From Nitrososphaerota archaeon (GTDB lineage: Archaea; Thermoproteota; Nitrososphaeria; Nitrososphaerales; Nitrosopumilaceae), in assembly GCA_016201435.1 (NCBI GenBank), contig JACQCT010000038.1, positions 1 to 61,193 on the forward strand: a stretch of 61,193 bases of DNA, read 5' to 3'. Below the pieces are notes generated by a model that ran no database searches, was not told where the DNA came from, and was given only the letters and a program-made list of their open reading frames with translations. Both the position numbers and the translations under genes were made by a program. Positions 26,411-34,046 of the stretch are shown piece after piece; the stretch's first letter is position 1; every line of letters starts with the position of its first letter.

Positions 26411-26989
26411 CTAGTAAACATGCTCGCTAAATTCAGATCCTAAGGCAATGCTTGCTATTGTAGTGTTAGGAGTGGTACGTGATTTCATTGTAAGGTTAGG
26501 TAAAAATTGGTAAAAAATTTGTTTTAGTAACATCTCTGTAAAAAGAGACCATTTCATGCCAAGATTGTGCTGAATAACAAAATGATGAACTTCTCCTTCT
26601 ATCCTATGGTCTGACGTCATGCCAGATGCTCTCATATAGTCTTCTAGTGCTTCAATTGCTCTTTTAAGATCGTAATTGCCTTTCATGAACAGAACCCAAT
26701 CTTTTATCAGTGGTATTATGGCATCAATTACCTTGTTTATCACGTCGCCTTCCATTTCATTACCTAGTGTTTTGAGAATGTCTTTTGGAATAGGTATCAT
26801 TCCAATTTTATCAGCAAATCTATCCCACTTGACGTATTTTTCTAAAATCTGTTTTACAAGAACATTTTGAGATATTTCTCTTTGCATGGCCTCTGTCTCA
26901 AGCTCGTCTACAATAAAACTTGGTAATCTGTAACTGATACTCCTGGTCTGTTCGTGTTTTGGAGGATGCGGTTGCCTTTTTACTCTCAT
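26411..26989 (-). CDS. RHH-like N-terminal DNA-binding protein, candidate regulator
   Basis: 192 residues. The start (MRVKRQPHPPKHEQTRSISY, then RLPSFIVDELETEAMQREIS and VLVKQILEKYVKW) has the strand-helix-helix layout of a ribbon-helix-helix domain. The remaining part is helical, with no family that I can name. A TATA-like TTTAATAGTTTAAAT is about 21-26 nt upstream. It lies inside the cluster of palindrome-controlled genes but has no clear palindrome of its own. It is a candidate to bind that palindrome (inference only). Confidence 0.65.
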   Translation of the reverse strand: MRVKRQPHPPKHEQTRSISYRLPSFIVDELETEAMQREISQNVLVKQILEKYVKWDRFADKIGMIPIPKDILKTLGNEMEGDVINKVIDAIIPLIKDWVLFMKGNYDLKRAIEALEDYMRASGMTSDHRIEGEVHHFVIQHNLGMKWSLFTEMLLKQIFYQFLPNLTMKSRTTPNTTIASIALGSEFSEHVY

Positions 26990-27105
26990 AGGTTATTCCT
27001 AACGATTTAAACTATTAAAGATATATTGAAATTTTCTTTTATATTATTTTTTATTTTTGTGAGCGATATGATCCACTATGAATCAAACGATCAAATCCTG
27101 TTAAA

Positions 27106-27123
27106 ATTATCAGACATGATTAT
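27106..27123. promoter_or_regulatory. Palindromic operator, one mismatch
   Basis: ATTATCA-GACA-TGATTAT, 62.5 bp from centre to the ATG at 27177. The TATA-like GGTATTTTTAAAAG begins about 9 bp after it, so this promoter has a short leader of roughly a dozen nucleotides. Confidence 0.6.
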
Positions 27124-27176
27124 CACTCTTGGTATTTTTAAAAGACCTCTTATTTACTTGGAACAACATATAAAAA

Positions 27177-28037
27177 ATGCAATTAAAAAATGCGAGTCTT
27201 AATCAAGTAATTAAGAAAACGATCACAATTTCACCAAAAACTACACTTCTTGATGCCCGACAGATATTGTTAAGGCATAAAATTAGTAGATTGATAGTCT
27301 CACAAAATGGAAAACCTGTTGGAATAATAACGGAAAAGGATGTTGTTCGTGCAATTTACCAATTGGGAGGTAAACCAATTGAAGCTATTCGGGTAGATGA
27401 ATTCATGTCAAAAAAACTAATTTCGATAACCGAAAAAGATACAATTTATGATTGTGCAAAACTGATGTTATCTCACCGAATTAGTTCCATCATAGTATTA
27501 AAAAAAGAAGGCAGTTTGGCTGGAATAATAACAAAAACTGATTTGGCATCCATATTTTTGACACAAGCAACGTCTCCATTACAAATATCAAAAGTCATGA
27601 CAAAAGATGTCATTACAGTCAAACCTGCTGATTCGCTTCTTTATGTAGAAAGCGTACTGATGAATAATAGAATTTCAAGAGTGATAGTTGAAAGAAAAAA
27701 AATGCCAGTAGGAATCATTACTCACCGAGATTTTATACCTGCAAAAATGCCGTTATGGATAAAACAATATGCAGATCCAAAAGAAACTGAAGAATTTACT
27801 TTAGGTGCACATCCTCACGAGTACAAATCAAATCAACTAAGCTATCTTCTTACATTCATAGCAGCAGACATCATGACATCAAATCCGGTGGTCGTAGATG
27901 TGAAAGAGGACGTTTCTACTGCCGCCTTGCTCATGATTAGGCACGGAATAAGTGGATTACCTGTAGTAAGAAATTCGTTGCTTGCCGGAATAATGACAAA
28001 GACTGACATTGTAAAAGCAATTACGTTTGAGAAATAA
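27177..28037 (+). CDS. Four-CBS-domain protein
   Basis: 286 residues forming two Bateman modules: VIKKTITISPKTTLLDA/GIITEKDVV, FMSKKLISITEKD/GIITKTDLA, VMTKDVITVKPADS/GIITHRDFI and IMTSNPVVVDVKED/GIMTKTDIV. A linker of about 45 residues lies before the fourth domain. Likely a nucleotide-sensing regulator; partner unknown. A paralogue with the same plan is at 34047. Confidence 0.9.
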   Translation: MQLKNASLNQVIKKTITISPKTTLLDARQILLRHKISRLIVSQNGKPVGIITEKDVVRAIYQLGGKPIEAIRVDEFMSKKLISITEKDTIYDCAKLMLSHRISSIIVLKKEGSLAGIITKTDLASIFLTQATSPLQISKVMTKDVITVKPADSLLYVESVLMNNRISRVIVERKKMPVGIITHRDFIPAKMPLWIKQYADPKETEEFTLGAHPHEYKSNQLSYLLTFIAADIMTSNPVVVDVKEDVSTAALLMIRHGISGLPVVRNSLLAGIMTKTDIVKAITFEK

Positions 28038-28111
28038 TCTCTAATAGATCAAAACCTGCATTCTATAAATAAGAACTGGAATTAAAGATATACAATAAAT
28101 CGAAATTGATT

Positions 28112-28561
28112 TTAATTATCCCAGTATTCGTAGTCATCTAATAAATTCTGATAAAGTTCAGCTTTGTAGTCTTCAGAATCTGATAATATTGTATTAAGAT
28201 GTTTTACAAAATCTGTAACTGTGATGATTCCAAGTGGTTGATTGTTGTCTGTAACAACTACTCTTCTTATTTTTTTATCAAACATTTTTTGAGCTATCTC
28301 ATCCACAGGAGTATGCGGAGATACCATTGTAATGGGGGATGTCATGATTTCTGTTGCTGCAAGTTCAGAAGGTCTTTTGTTTGGTGCAATGACTTTGGAT
28401 AGCAGATCTCTTTCTGTTACTATTCCTTGAGGGATTTCATTTTTTGTCAGTACTACACAACTGACGTTATTTTTGTCCATTATTTTTGCAATCTCAAATG
28501 CAGAAACAGTTGAATCAAGAGTAATGAGTTTCTTACTCATTATGTCATGTGCAGTACTCAT
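28112..28561 (-). CDS. Two-CBS-domain protein
   Basis: 149 residues if started at ATG 28561 (MSTAHDIMSKKLITLDS). That start puts the TATA-like TTTATACC about 24 nt upstream and the palindrome centre 49.5 bp upstream, matching the neighbouring promoters; the ATG at 28570 does not. One Bateman module (IPQGIVTERDLL, QPLGIITVTDFV) with a short acidic tail. Divergent from the gene at 28692. Confidence 0.88.
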   Translation of the reverse strand: MSTAHDIMSKKLITLDSTVSAFEIAKIMDKNNVSCVVLTKNEIPQGIVTERDLLSKVIAPNKRPSELAATEIMTSPITMVSPHTPVDEIAQKMFDKKIRRVVVTDNNQPLGIITVTDFVKHLNTILSDSEDYKAELYQNLLDDYEYWDN

Positions 28562-28601
28562 GTAGTTCATGCTCTCTTTTGGTATAAATCAACCAAGTAA
28601 A

Positions 28602-28619
28602 ATTATCAGGATTGATAAT
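28602..28619. promoter_or_regulatory. Palindromic operator ATTATCA-N4-TGATAAT (perfect)
   Basis: Exact arms with spacer GGAT, 49.5 bp from the minus-strand start at 28561. It lies in the divergent region shared with 28692. Confidence 0.75.
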
Positions 28620-28624
28620 GAGGA

Positions 28625-28642
28625 AAAATCATTCTTGATAAT
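28625..28642. promoter_or_regulatory. Palindromic operator, degenerate left arm
   Basis: Right arm TGATAAT is exact; the left arm AAAATCA has two mismatches. It faces the plus-strand gene at 28692, with CTTTAATATAATAAG as TATA region behind it. Confidence 0.45.
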
Positions 28643-28691
28643 TAACGAAGCGTCTTTAATATAATAAGATCAAATCTTAATTGATTAAAGT

Positions 28692-28901
28692 TTGAAAAAC
28701 GAATTTCTCTTTCAAGATCTGTATCTCAAAAAAAATAAAAGCATAATCAAGTCTATCGTTGTTCCGCTTTCATGTTATGTGTGCAAAAAAGAATTAAATG
28801 GAATTTCATTAACTGCAAAAAAAGTCGATGGCAAAATGGTCTTTCTTTGTTCTCACCATTATCAGGCAGAACCTTATAAAATCGCCTTTAGGAAGGAATG
28901 A
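28692..28901 (+). CDS. Small zinc-finger-like protein
   Basis: 69 residues from a leaderless TTG about 29 nt after the TATA region. It contains CYVCKKELNGI (CxxC) and, 20 residues on, FLCSHHYQAE, giving a CxxC...C..H type zinc site. First of three closely spaced genes (gaps of 3 and 0 bp) ending in a USP. The metal site and role are inferred. Confidence 0.65.
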   Translation: MKNEFLFQDLYLKKNKSIIKSIVVPLSCYVCKKELNGISLTAKKVDGKMVFLCSHHYQAEPYKIAFRKE

Positions 28902-28904
28902 ATA

Positions 28905-29174
28905 ATGACAATACAGCCTGAGATAAAAGAAGTTATAGAAAACCAGATGGACCTAATGATAAAACAGACAAAAGCCTATCTTCCCTTTATCAAACTGGCC
29001 TTTCCTGGAGTAAAAGACATGTCAGAAATGTGTTTTAATTTGATTGTGGGAAACGTCCTTACTACATTTGTAACTCAATATACAATGAGGATGCAATATC
29101 CTAAAGAACAGGATTTTGTAGAATTTGGCACAATTACACAAAACTACAAAGAAAAAATCAAGGAAATGTTCTAA
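28905..29174 (+). CDS. Small helical hypothetical protein
   Basis: 89 residues, all-helical by appearance (EIKEVIENQMDLMIKQTKAY), with a mildly hydrophobic middle (MCFNLIVGNVLTTFVTQYT). Middle gene of the 28692-29621 operon. No family recognised. Confidence 0.6.
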   Translation: MTIQPEIKEVIENQMDLMIKQTKAYLPFIKLAFPGVKDMSEMCFNLIVGNVLTTFVTQYTMRMQYPKEQDFVEFGTITQNYKEKIKEMF

Positions 29175-29621
29175 ATGATGATTAAAAATATTCTGGTTCC
29201 ATACGAGGGTTCTTCAATGTCAAAAAAAGCGCTAGAGATTGGCAAAGAGATTGCACGGAATTTTAACGCAAACCTTGCCCTCTTGATGGTTGTTCCACCC
29301 TATTATCCTATTAGTGATTCAATATACGTGGGTGCCATGGTAACTAATTATAAAAAAATCATAAAAGAATTAACAACACAAGGAGAAAAAGATCTTGGTA
29401 AGGCTACAGAAAAGTGCAGAGAAGAAGGTGTAAAAGCATTCTACAAAATAGTTCACGATGACATCTCTAATGCAATTTTAAAATATTCAAAGAAAAATAA
29501 AATTGATCTTATCATAATGGGCAGTCGCCGCATGAAAGGTTTTGCAGCAATAAAAAGAATTGGCAGTACAGCTAGGCATGTTTCCGAACATGCTACATGC
29601 CCAGTAACTATCGTTCACTAG
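29175..29621 (+). CDS. Universal stress protein (UspA family)
   Basis: 148 residues. Begins ILVPYEGSSMSKKALEIG, with the first beta strand and adenine-pocket Asp replaced by Glu. Ends with the ATP-binding pattern GSRRMKGFAAIKRIGSTARH (G-x2-G-x9-GS/T), so it is likely of the ATP-binding USP class. Last gene of the operon from 28692. Confidence 0.9.
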   Translation: MMIKNILVPYEGSSMSKKALEIGKEIARNFNANLALLMVVPPYYPISDSIYVGAMVTNYKKIIKELTTQGEKDLGKATEKCREEGVKAFYKIVHDDISNAILKYSKKNKIDLIIMGSRRMKGFAAIKRIGSTARHVSEHATCPVTIVH

Positions 29622-29648
29622 AGAATCTTTTAGTACATTAGAAGTCTA

Positions 29649-30149
29649 CTAGATGAGTTTGTTTTCCAGTTTTCTTCTAATTATGATGAGATACGAAGAG
29701 CCAGCTATTATTGTCCCTTGGAGAATTTTGCTTGTAATATCAATGGTGCCTACGTCTCCTTGCAAACCTACGATGGGCAAATCAATCGTTCTTGAGAGGA
29801 AATACAATACAATTAGTGATAAAGATCCTGAAAAAGCTATGATGTATGGTTTTTTACCATCTTTATTTTTGAGCATCCAAATTCCAAGTGGCACATATGC
29901 TATGCCTACTGCTATGAAAAATAGAGTTTGTACTTTGCCTCCTAGATCAATTTCGCTCCATTGAGATTTGTCAAGATCGCTTGTTGCTTGTAGATTTTCT
30001 GAGCCTCCTTTTATCTCATGAAATCCAGCTCCACTTTCATCTGTTAATTGTTGATACCCTGTCACAAAGTAAATCGCGCTTGTTGATAAAATGATTATTG
30101 CTACAAGATAGGTAATTATTTGAACGGATTTGTTATTCACAAAACCCAT
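29649..30149 (-). CDS. Membrane protein of the stress island
   Basis: 166 residues with four membrane helices (about 9-29, 75-95, 104-122, 140-158). An external loop of about 45 residues (GFHEIKGGSENLQATSDLDK) follows the first helix. No known family. The operator at 30181 and the TATA-like GTTAATTAAACAG upstream link it to the same regulon. Confidence 0.65.
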   Translation of the reverse strand: MGFVNNKSVQIITYLVAIIILSTSAIYFVTGYQQLTDESGAGFHEIKGGSENLQATSDLDKSQWSEIDLGGKVQTLFFIAVGIAYVPLGIWMLKNKDGKKPYIIAFSGSLSLIVLYFLSRTIDLPIVGLQGDVGTIDITSKILQGTIIAGSSYLIIIRRKLENKLI

Positions 30150-30180
30150 TCATAGAAGACTGTTTAATTAACTAATCTTG

Positions 30181-30198
30181 ATTCTCATCCTTGATAAT
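30181..30198. promoter_or_regulatory. Palindromic operator, one mismatch
   Basis: ATTCTCA-TCCT-TGATAAT, centred 40.5 bp before the minus-strand start at 30149, about one helical turn closer than most sites. Confidence 0.6.
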
Positions 30199-30252
30199 AC
30201 GATATGTTATTTCCCTTGTTCCTGATTTTACAATTTAATGCTGGGGGTATGA

Positions 30253-31419
30253 CTAGAAAATTTTACTCTTGTCGATTTTTCTAATAGACATTTTCCAACG
30301 CTTTTTACTTCGTTGTGAAAGCGTTCGAATTACTCTTTGTCCTAACGTGTCAAATATTTTAGAAAGATCCCGACCCATTTCTGTATAGCTGTGGGTTTCA
30401 TATGGTGTAAGTATCCTCAAAGCAACTTCAAAGTTCTTGTTTTCTCCTGCTGTTTTATGGATTATTCTTATTGAAGCTCTTGCTTCCTCAACTTCAGGAT
30501 AGACTTTGGTAAGGTTTTTGATTATTTTTTGAAATTTAGTTTTCACAATCTCTGCATTACTTAGATCTTCTGGTAGTCCCATTATGTAGAGAGGAACTTC
30601 ACTTGAGATTTTTTTCTCTAATAGATTAAGAAGATCTCCGTATGTTATTATTCCATGAAGGTTTCTCCAAAGCGTTAGTAAACAACAACTAGTATTGGCT
30701 TTTAACATTGATTTTATCACTGTGTCAAGTGAGTCATTTGTATTGCACTGAGGAACACGGGTACTTCCAATATTGCCTACCTGTGAATCGAATCTCTTTG
30801 GTGAATTACGTCCCCTCTCGTCACTTCCTTTTCTTTCCGATGGGGTTAGTAGTGGAAGTAGGTGCATAGATGTCAAAATACTTGAGACTTTGTTACCATT
30901 AATCACAGGAATGTGATCTATTCTGTTTGACATGATTATCTTTCTAGCTTTGCTTAACGTATCTTTACTGTCTACTGTAATTGGATTTGGTGTTAGGATG
31001 GTATTAACTGTAATCCAGTTCAAACTGTACTGTGCCAATAATTCTACAATGTTTTTTGCTTTTACTACACCTATTATCTGATTTTTATCAACAACTGGAG
31101 CTGAACGCATCCTATAATGTGTAAGCATGGAAGCTGCCTCTTCCAGCATGCTATTTTTTGATAGCGGTTGAATCCTGCGTAATAATGAATCCGCTTTCAT
31201 TTTTTGAGTGTCTCGTACTGCCAAAAGATCTTTCACATTTATTGTAAAAACTGAGTTGCCTTTCATGCAAAAGACATCATAGACATCATTTTCATTCATG
31301 ATGCTAATTACCTTGGAAATTGTAAATGAAGGATCTATTGTTGTAGCCTTGCTTAATACCTGATCTGTTCTCTTTTCACGAACTACCTTTAGATGATCAT
31401 AAGTTACTTTTGCATTCAT
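30253..31419 (-). CDS. CBS-domain protein with HPF-like C-terminal domain
   Basis: 388 residues. Three to four CBS units come first (residues about 5-270: SKVISIMNENDVYDVF, RSAPVVDKNQIIGVV, NRIDHIPVINGNKV, and LLTLWRNLHGIITYGDLL). The last 110 residues start PLYIMGLPEDLSNAEIVKTK and end GRDLSKIFDTLGQRVIRTLS plus a basic tail. By eye they follow the S30AE/HPF ribosome hibernation fold (beta-helix-beta-beta-beta-helix, with a G-D-hydrophobic start of the second helix). It may tie ribosome silencing to nucleotide level. A TATA-like element lies about 27 nt upstream; the weak palindrome at 31524-31541 is farther off. Confidence 0.75.
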   Translation of the reverse strand: MNAKVTYDHLKVVREKRTDQVLSKATTIDPSFTISKVISIMNENDVYDVFCMKGNSVFTINVKDLLAVRDTQKMKADSLLRRIQPLSKNSMLEEAASMLTHYRMRSAPVVDKNQIIGVVKAKNIVELLAQYSLNWITVNTILTPNPITVDSKDTLSKARKIIMSNRIDHIPVINGNKVSSILTSMHLLPLLTPSERKGSDERGRNSPKRFDSQVGNIGSTRVPQCNTNDSLDTVIKSMLKANTSCCLLTLWRNLHGIITYGDLLNLLEKKISSEVPLYIMGLPEDLSNAEIVKTKFQKIIKNLTKVYPEVEEARASIRIIHKTAGENKNFEVALRILTPYETHSYTEMGRDLSKIFDTLGQRVIRTLSQRSKKRWKMSIRKIDKSKIF

Positions 31420-31523
31420 TTAGTATACATCCTTGAAAATTTGTTTTAATATGTTTATCATTTTGTTCTATCAAAAAGAAATTTTGTTTCCTATAAAAGA
31501 GGCTCTACTGGTTTTCATCCGTA

Positions 31524-31541
31524 ATAATCAGATGTAATAAT
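31524..31541. promoter_or_regulatory. Degenerate copy of the palindromic operator
   Basis: ATAATCA-GATG-TAATAAT, one mismatch per arm, between the divergent genes at 30253 and 31649. It is about 115 bp from either start, so its function is doubtful. Confidence 0.35.
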
Positions 31542-31590
31542 TGCACTTGTGTTATTTCAAATAAGATTTGATTATACTAAATGGCAAGTC

Positions 31591-31608
31591 ATTATCAGTA
31601 TTGATATT
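31591..31608. promoter_or_regulatory. Palindromic operator, one mismatch
   Basis: ATTATCA-GTAT-TGATATT, centred 49.5 bp before the ATG at 31649; TTTTATATCAATT follows as TATA region. Confidence 0.65.
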
Positions 31609-31648
31609 TTACAAAGATTTTATATCAATTATTTTGGAATAAGATTTC

Positions 31649-32077
31649 ATGATTAAGAAAAAAATTAAGAAAATACTTGTACCAATGGATGGCTCGAAAA
31701 ACTCTTTCAAGGGACTAGATGAAGCAATTTATCTTGCAAGGCAATGTGGCTCCACAATAACTGGAATCCATGTTGCTTCCTTTTATCCAACTAGATTAGA
31801 GGATGTGCTGATACGAACAAAAAAGGTAGCGTTTGCACAAGCCAAAAAATTCATGATGGAGGCACAAAAGATCTCAGCTCAAAATGGCATAGTTTTTAAT
31901 GATAAAATCACGTATGGGGACACAAAATACGACATTGTAGAATTTGCTAATGACAAAAAGTTTGATCTTATTGTCATTGGTTCACGTGGATTTGGCCCTG
32001 TAAAAGAAATGCTTCTTGGAAGCGTGACTAATTCAGTTGTCCATAAATCTAAGGTGCCTGTACTAGTGGTAAAGTAG
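31649..32077 (+). CDS. Universal stress protein (UspA family)
   Basis: 142 residues: KILVPMDGSKNSFKGLDEAI at the start with the ATP-pocket Asp, and GSRGFGPVKEMLLGSVTNSV at the end, the standard G-x2-G-x9-GS ATP motif. Likely an ATP-binding cytoplasmic stress protein. The next frame (malate/lactate dehydrogenase) begins within 10 bp, so both are on one transcript controlled by the 31591 operator. Confidence 0.92.
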   Translation: MIKKKIKKILVPMDGSKNSFKGLDEAIYLARQCGSTITGIHVASFYPTRLEDVLIRTKKVAFAQAKKFMMEAQKISAQNGIVFNDKITYGDTKYDIVEFANDKKFDLIVIGSRGFGPVKEMLLGSVTNSVVHKSKVPVLVVK

Positions 32078-32085
32078 CGTGAGTT

Positions 32086-32979
32086 GTAATAATATCGATA
32101 ATAGGTACTGGACGTGTTGGTTCTACCATAGGATTTCTTGCTGCCTCAACGTTGTTAGATGATATCGTTCTTGTAAACAGAACAAAGAGTAAGGCCATTG
32201 GTGAAGCACTTGATATTGCAAATACTATTCAGGATTCATCAATATCTGTAACTGGTACTGATGACTTTGAATACATTGCAGGCTCTAAAGTAATTATTAT
32301 CACTGCAAGTGCTGGTAAAATGATTACAGATAGAACAGAACTACTCCCATATAATGTTCCAATTGCAAAAGAAATTTCAAAGAAGATTCGAAAATATGCC
32401 AATGATGCAAAAGTCATAGTAGTAACAAATCCAGTTGACGTAATTACCTATTGCATTGTAAAAGAGAGTGGATTGCCAAAAGAAAATGTAATTGGCATGG
32501 GCTCAAGTCTTGACTCTGGCAGATTTAGATACCTGCTTTCGCAGATACTACAAACAAATCAATCCAAGATAGATGGGGTAGTAATAGGAGAGCACGGGAA
32601 TTCAATGGTTCCAATATTCTCAACTGCAAAATTTGCTGGCAAATCGATTAATCTTAATGAAAGCCAAATAGAACAAACCACATCTGAATTAAGATATTAT
32701 GCTGCATCTCTGAGGGAATTCAAAGGCGCATCTGTTTTTGGAGCTGCAAAACATTCCTATGACATTGCAAAAGCAATAGTAAAGAACGAAAAATTGAAAA
32801 TTCCATCTTCAGTGCTAGTAGAAGGAGAATATGGTTTATCAGACCTTTGTATCGGCGTACCTGTGATAATAGATAAACATGGAACCACAATAATTGAGGA
32901 AATAAACATGAATGAATCAGAATCAAAATCACTTAAAATATCTGCAGAAATAATCAAAAATAACATCAAAAAGATTTAG
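32086..32979 (+). CDS. Malate/lactate dehydrogenase family protein with disrupted start
   Basis: The NAD-binding segment IIGTGRVGSTIGFLAAS is encoded from 32095 on, but the frame has no ATG, GTG or TTG upstream of it. The first usable codon is TTG at 32149. A GTG at 32079, right after the USP stop, is in the right place but one base out of frame (GTGAGT-T-GTAATA). So there is either a one-base insertion or a non-standard start. The rest is intact: ITDRTELL, VTNPVDVITY and catalytic His in GEHGNSMVPIF. The substrate loop is shorter than usual (SAGKMITDR), so malate versus lactate is open. Confidence 0.8.
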   Translation, partial: VIISIIGTGRVGSTIGFLAASTLLDDIVLVNRTKSKAIGEALDIANTIQDSSISVTGTDDFEYIAGSKVIIITASAGKMITDRTELLPYNVPIAKEISKKIRKYANDAKVIVVTNPVDVITYCIVKESGLPKENVIGMGSSLDSGRFRYLLSQILQTNQSKIDGVVIGEHGNSMVPIFSTAKFAGKSINLNESQIEQTTSELRYYAASLREFKGASVFGAAKHSYDIAKAIVKNEKLKIPSSVLVEGEYGLSDLCIGVPVIIDKHGTTIIEEINMNESESKSLKISAEIIKNNIKKI

Positions 32980-33000
32980 ACGGTTATTGTACTAGCATTG

Positions 33001-33018
33001 ATTATCAAACCTGAAATT
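33001..33018. promoter_or_regulatory. Palindromic operator, degenerate right arm
   Basis: ATTATCA-AACC-TGAAATT (two mismatches on the right), centred 48.5 bp before the ATG at 33058; CTTTAAGTACG follows as TATA box. Confidence 0.55.
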
Positions 33019-33057
33019 CACGAGTCACTTTAAGTACGTTTTTTTCATAAACAAAGT

Positions 33058-33546
33058 ATGTCTAATATTTTCAAACCTAATATTTTTAAAAAGATACTAG
33101 TACCTTATGATGGTTCAAAGTACTCACGGCACGCCTTAATGCATGCTATTCATGTAGCAAAGAAATTTGATTCAAAAATATTTTTAGTTACCGAAGTTAA
33201 TACGTCAGATTTTCCACCAGGTATGTTGTTAGCTTTATTAAAAAAAGACAAGAGGTTAGAACAATCAATAAGCGAATTTATGGTTGCTGTAAAATCTCAG
33301 ACTCGAAAGGAGCTCCTTGCTGAAGTTGCGGTTTGTAAAGTGAACGGTGTTGATGCATATTATGAAATAATAAGCGGAACAAGCCCAGCAGAATCTATTC
33401 TCAAGTTTGCACGCGGAAGAAAGGCTGATCTTATCATAATAGGGAGCCAGGGATTGCATGGATTTAGTAAAATAAAGGCACTTGGCAGTGTCAGTAGGAA
33501 AGTTTCAGAGATGGCACCATGTCCAGTTTTAATTGTTCATGAATGA
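33058..33546 (+). CDS. Universal stress protein (UspA family)
   Basis: 162 residues. KKILVPYDGSKYSRHALMHA at the start; GSQGLHGFSKIKALGSVSRK carries the ATP-binding G-x2-G-x9-GS pattern. It is closer in sequence to the USP at 29175 (VSEMAPCPVLIVHE against VSEHATCPVTIVH) than to that at 31649. Confidence 0.92.
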   Translation: MSNIFKPNIFKKILVPYDGSKYSRHALMHAIHVAKKFDSKIFLVTEVNTSDFPPGMLLALLKKDKRLEQSISEFMVAVKSQTRKELLAEVAVCKVNGVDAYYEIISGTSPAESILKFARGRKADLIIIGSQGLHGFSKIKALGSVSRKVSEMAPCPVLIVHE

Positions 33547-33555
33547 ATTGTATGC

Positions 33556-33573
33556 ACTGCACGGCAATGCAGT
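33556..33573. promoter_or_regulatory. Palindrome ACTGCA-N6-TGCAGT before the HTH gene
   Basis: A perfect 6-bp inverted repeat, different from the regulon palindrome but at the same relative place: centred 45.5 bp before the ATG and about 9 bp before the TATA box CATTATATAAAA. It could be an autoregulatory site of the HTH protein. Confidence 0.5.
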
Positions 33574-33609
33574 CTTGCTCATTATATAAAATTAAGAAAA
33601 TGTTACATC

Positions 33610-33954
33610 ATGCAAGTATTACTACAAGGAAAACAGGTTCAAGAACAGACCTTAAAAGATGTACTGCTTAGAATCCTTGCAGACAAGTATTCAAGAGCAA
33701 TACTTGAAGCAACAATGGATTCACCAAAATCTGCAATAGAGCTTAGTGCTGACTGCCAAATACCTATCAGTACAGCATACAGGAGAGTACAAGAATTACA
33801 CGACAACAAACTCTTGGGAATATCAGGTTCTATCAACGATGATGGTAAAAAGTACTTTTTGTACAAATCAAAGGTCAAAGCCATAATGATCTGTTTTAAA
33901 GGAAATTCACTTGAAGTAGAGATTGTTCCTAATCTGGCAATTCCAGGTAATTAG
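33610..33954 (+). CDS. Winged-helix transcriptional regulator (ArsR/Lrs14-like)
   Basis: 114 residues. The HTH core reads ADKYSRAILEATMDSPKSAI, ELSADCQIPISTAYRRVQEL (recognition helix) and HDNKLLGISGSINDDGKKYF (wing), followed by a short beta-rich tail. No metal-binding Cys/His set is seen. Good TATA box; leaderless start. It may control neighbouring USP/CBS genes or itself. Confidence 0.85.
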   Translation: MQVLLQGKQVQEQTLKDVLLRILADKYSRAILEATMDSPKSAIELSADCQIPISTAYRRVQELHDNKLLGISGSINDDGKKYFLYKSKVKAIMICFKGNSLEVEIVPNLAIPGN

Positions 33955-33988
33955 GAACTTTCACAAATTTTTCTTAAAAAAATCAGTG

Positions 33989-34006
33989 AGAATCAGACTT
34001 GAAAAT
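33989..34006. promoter_or_regulatory. Palindromic operator, degenerate
   Basis: AGAATCA-GACT-TGAAAAT, three mismatches, but centred exactly 49.5 bp before the ATG at 34047, with CCTTTTAAATTCAG as TATA region. Confidence 0.5.
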
Positions 34007-34046
34007 CAGACTCCCCTTTTAAATTCAGTATGCAAGACCAAGTTTT

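Noticed and set aside
26411-26989. Toxin-antitoxin pair based on the RHH-like start
   Set aside because: The protein is long (192 residues), and the neighbours are CBS proteins with no toxin-like gene overlapping it.
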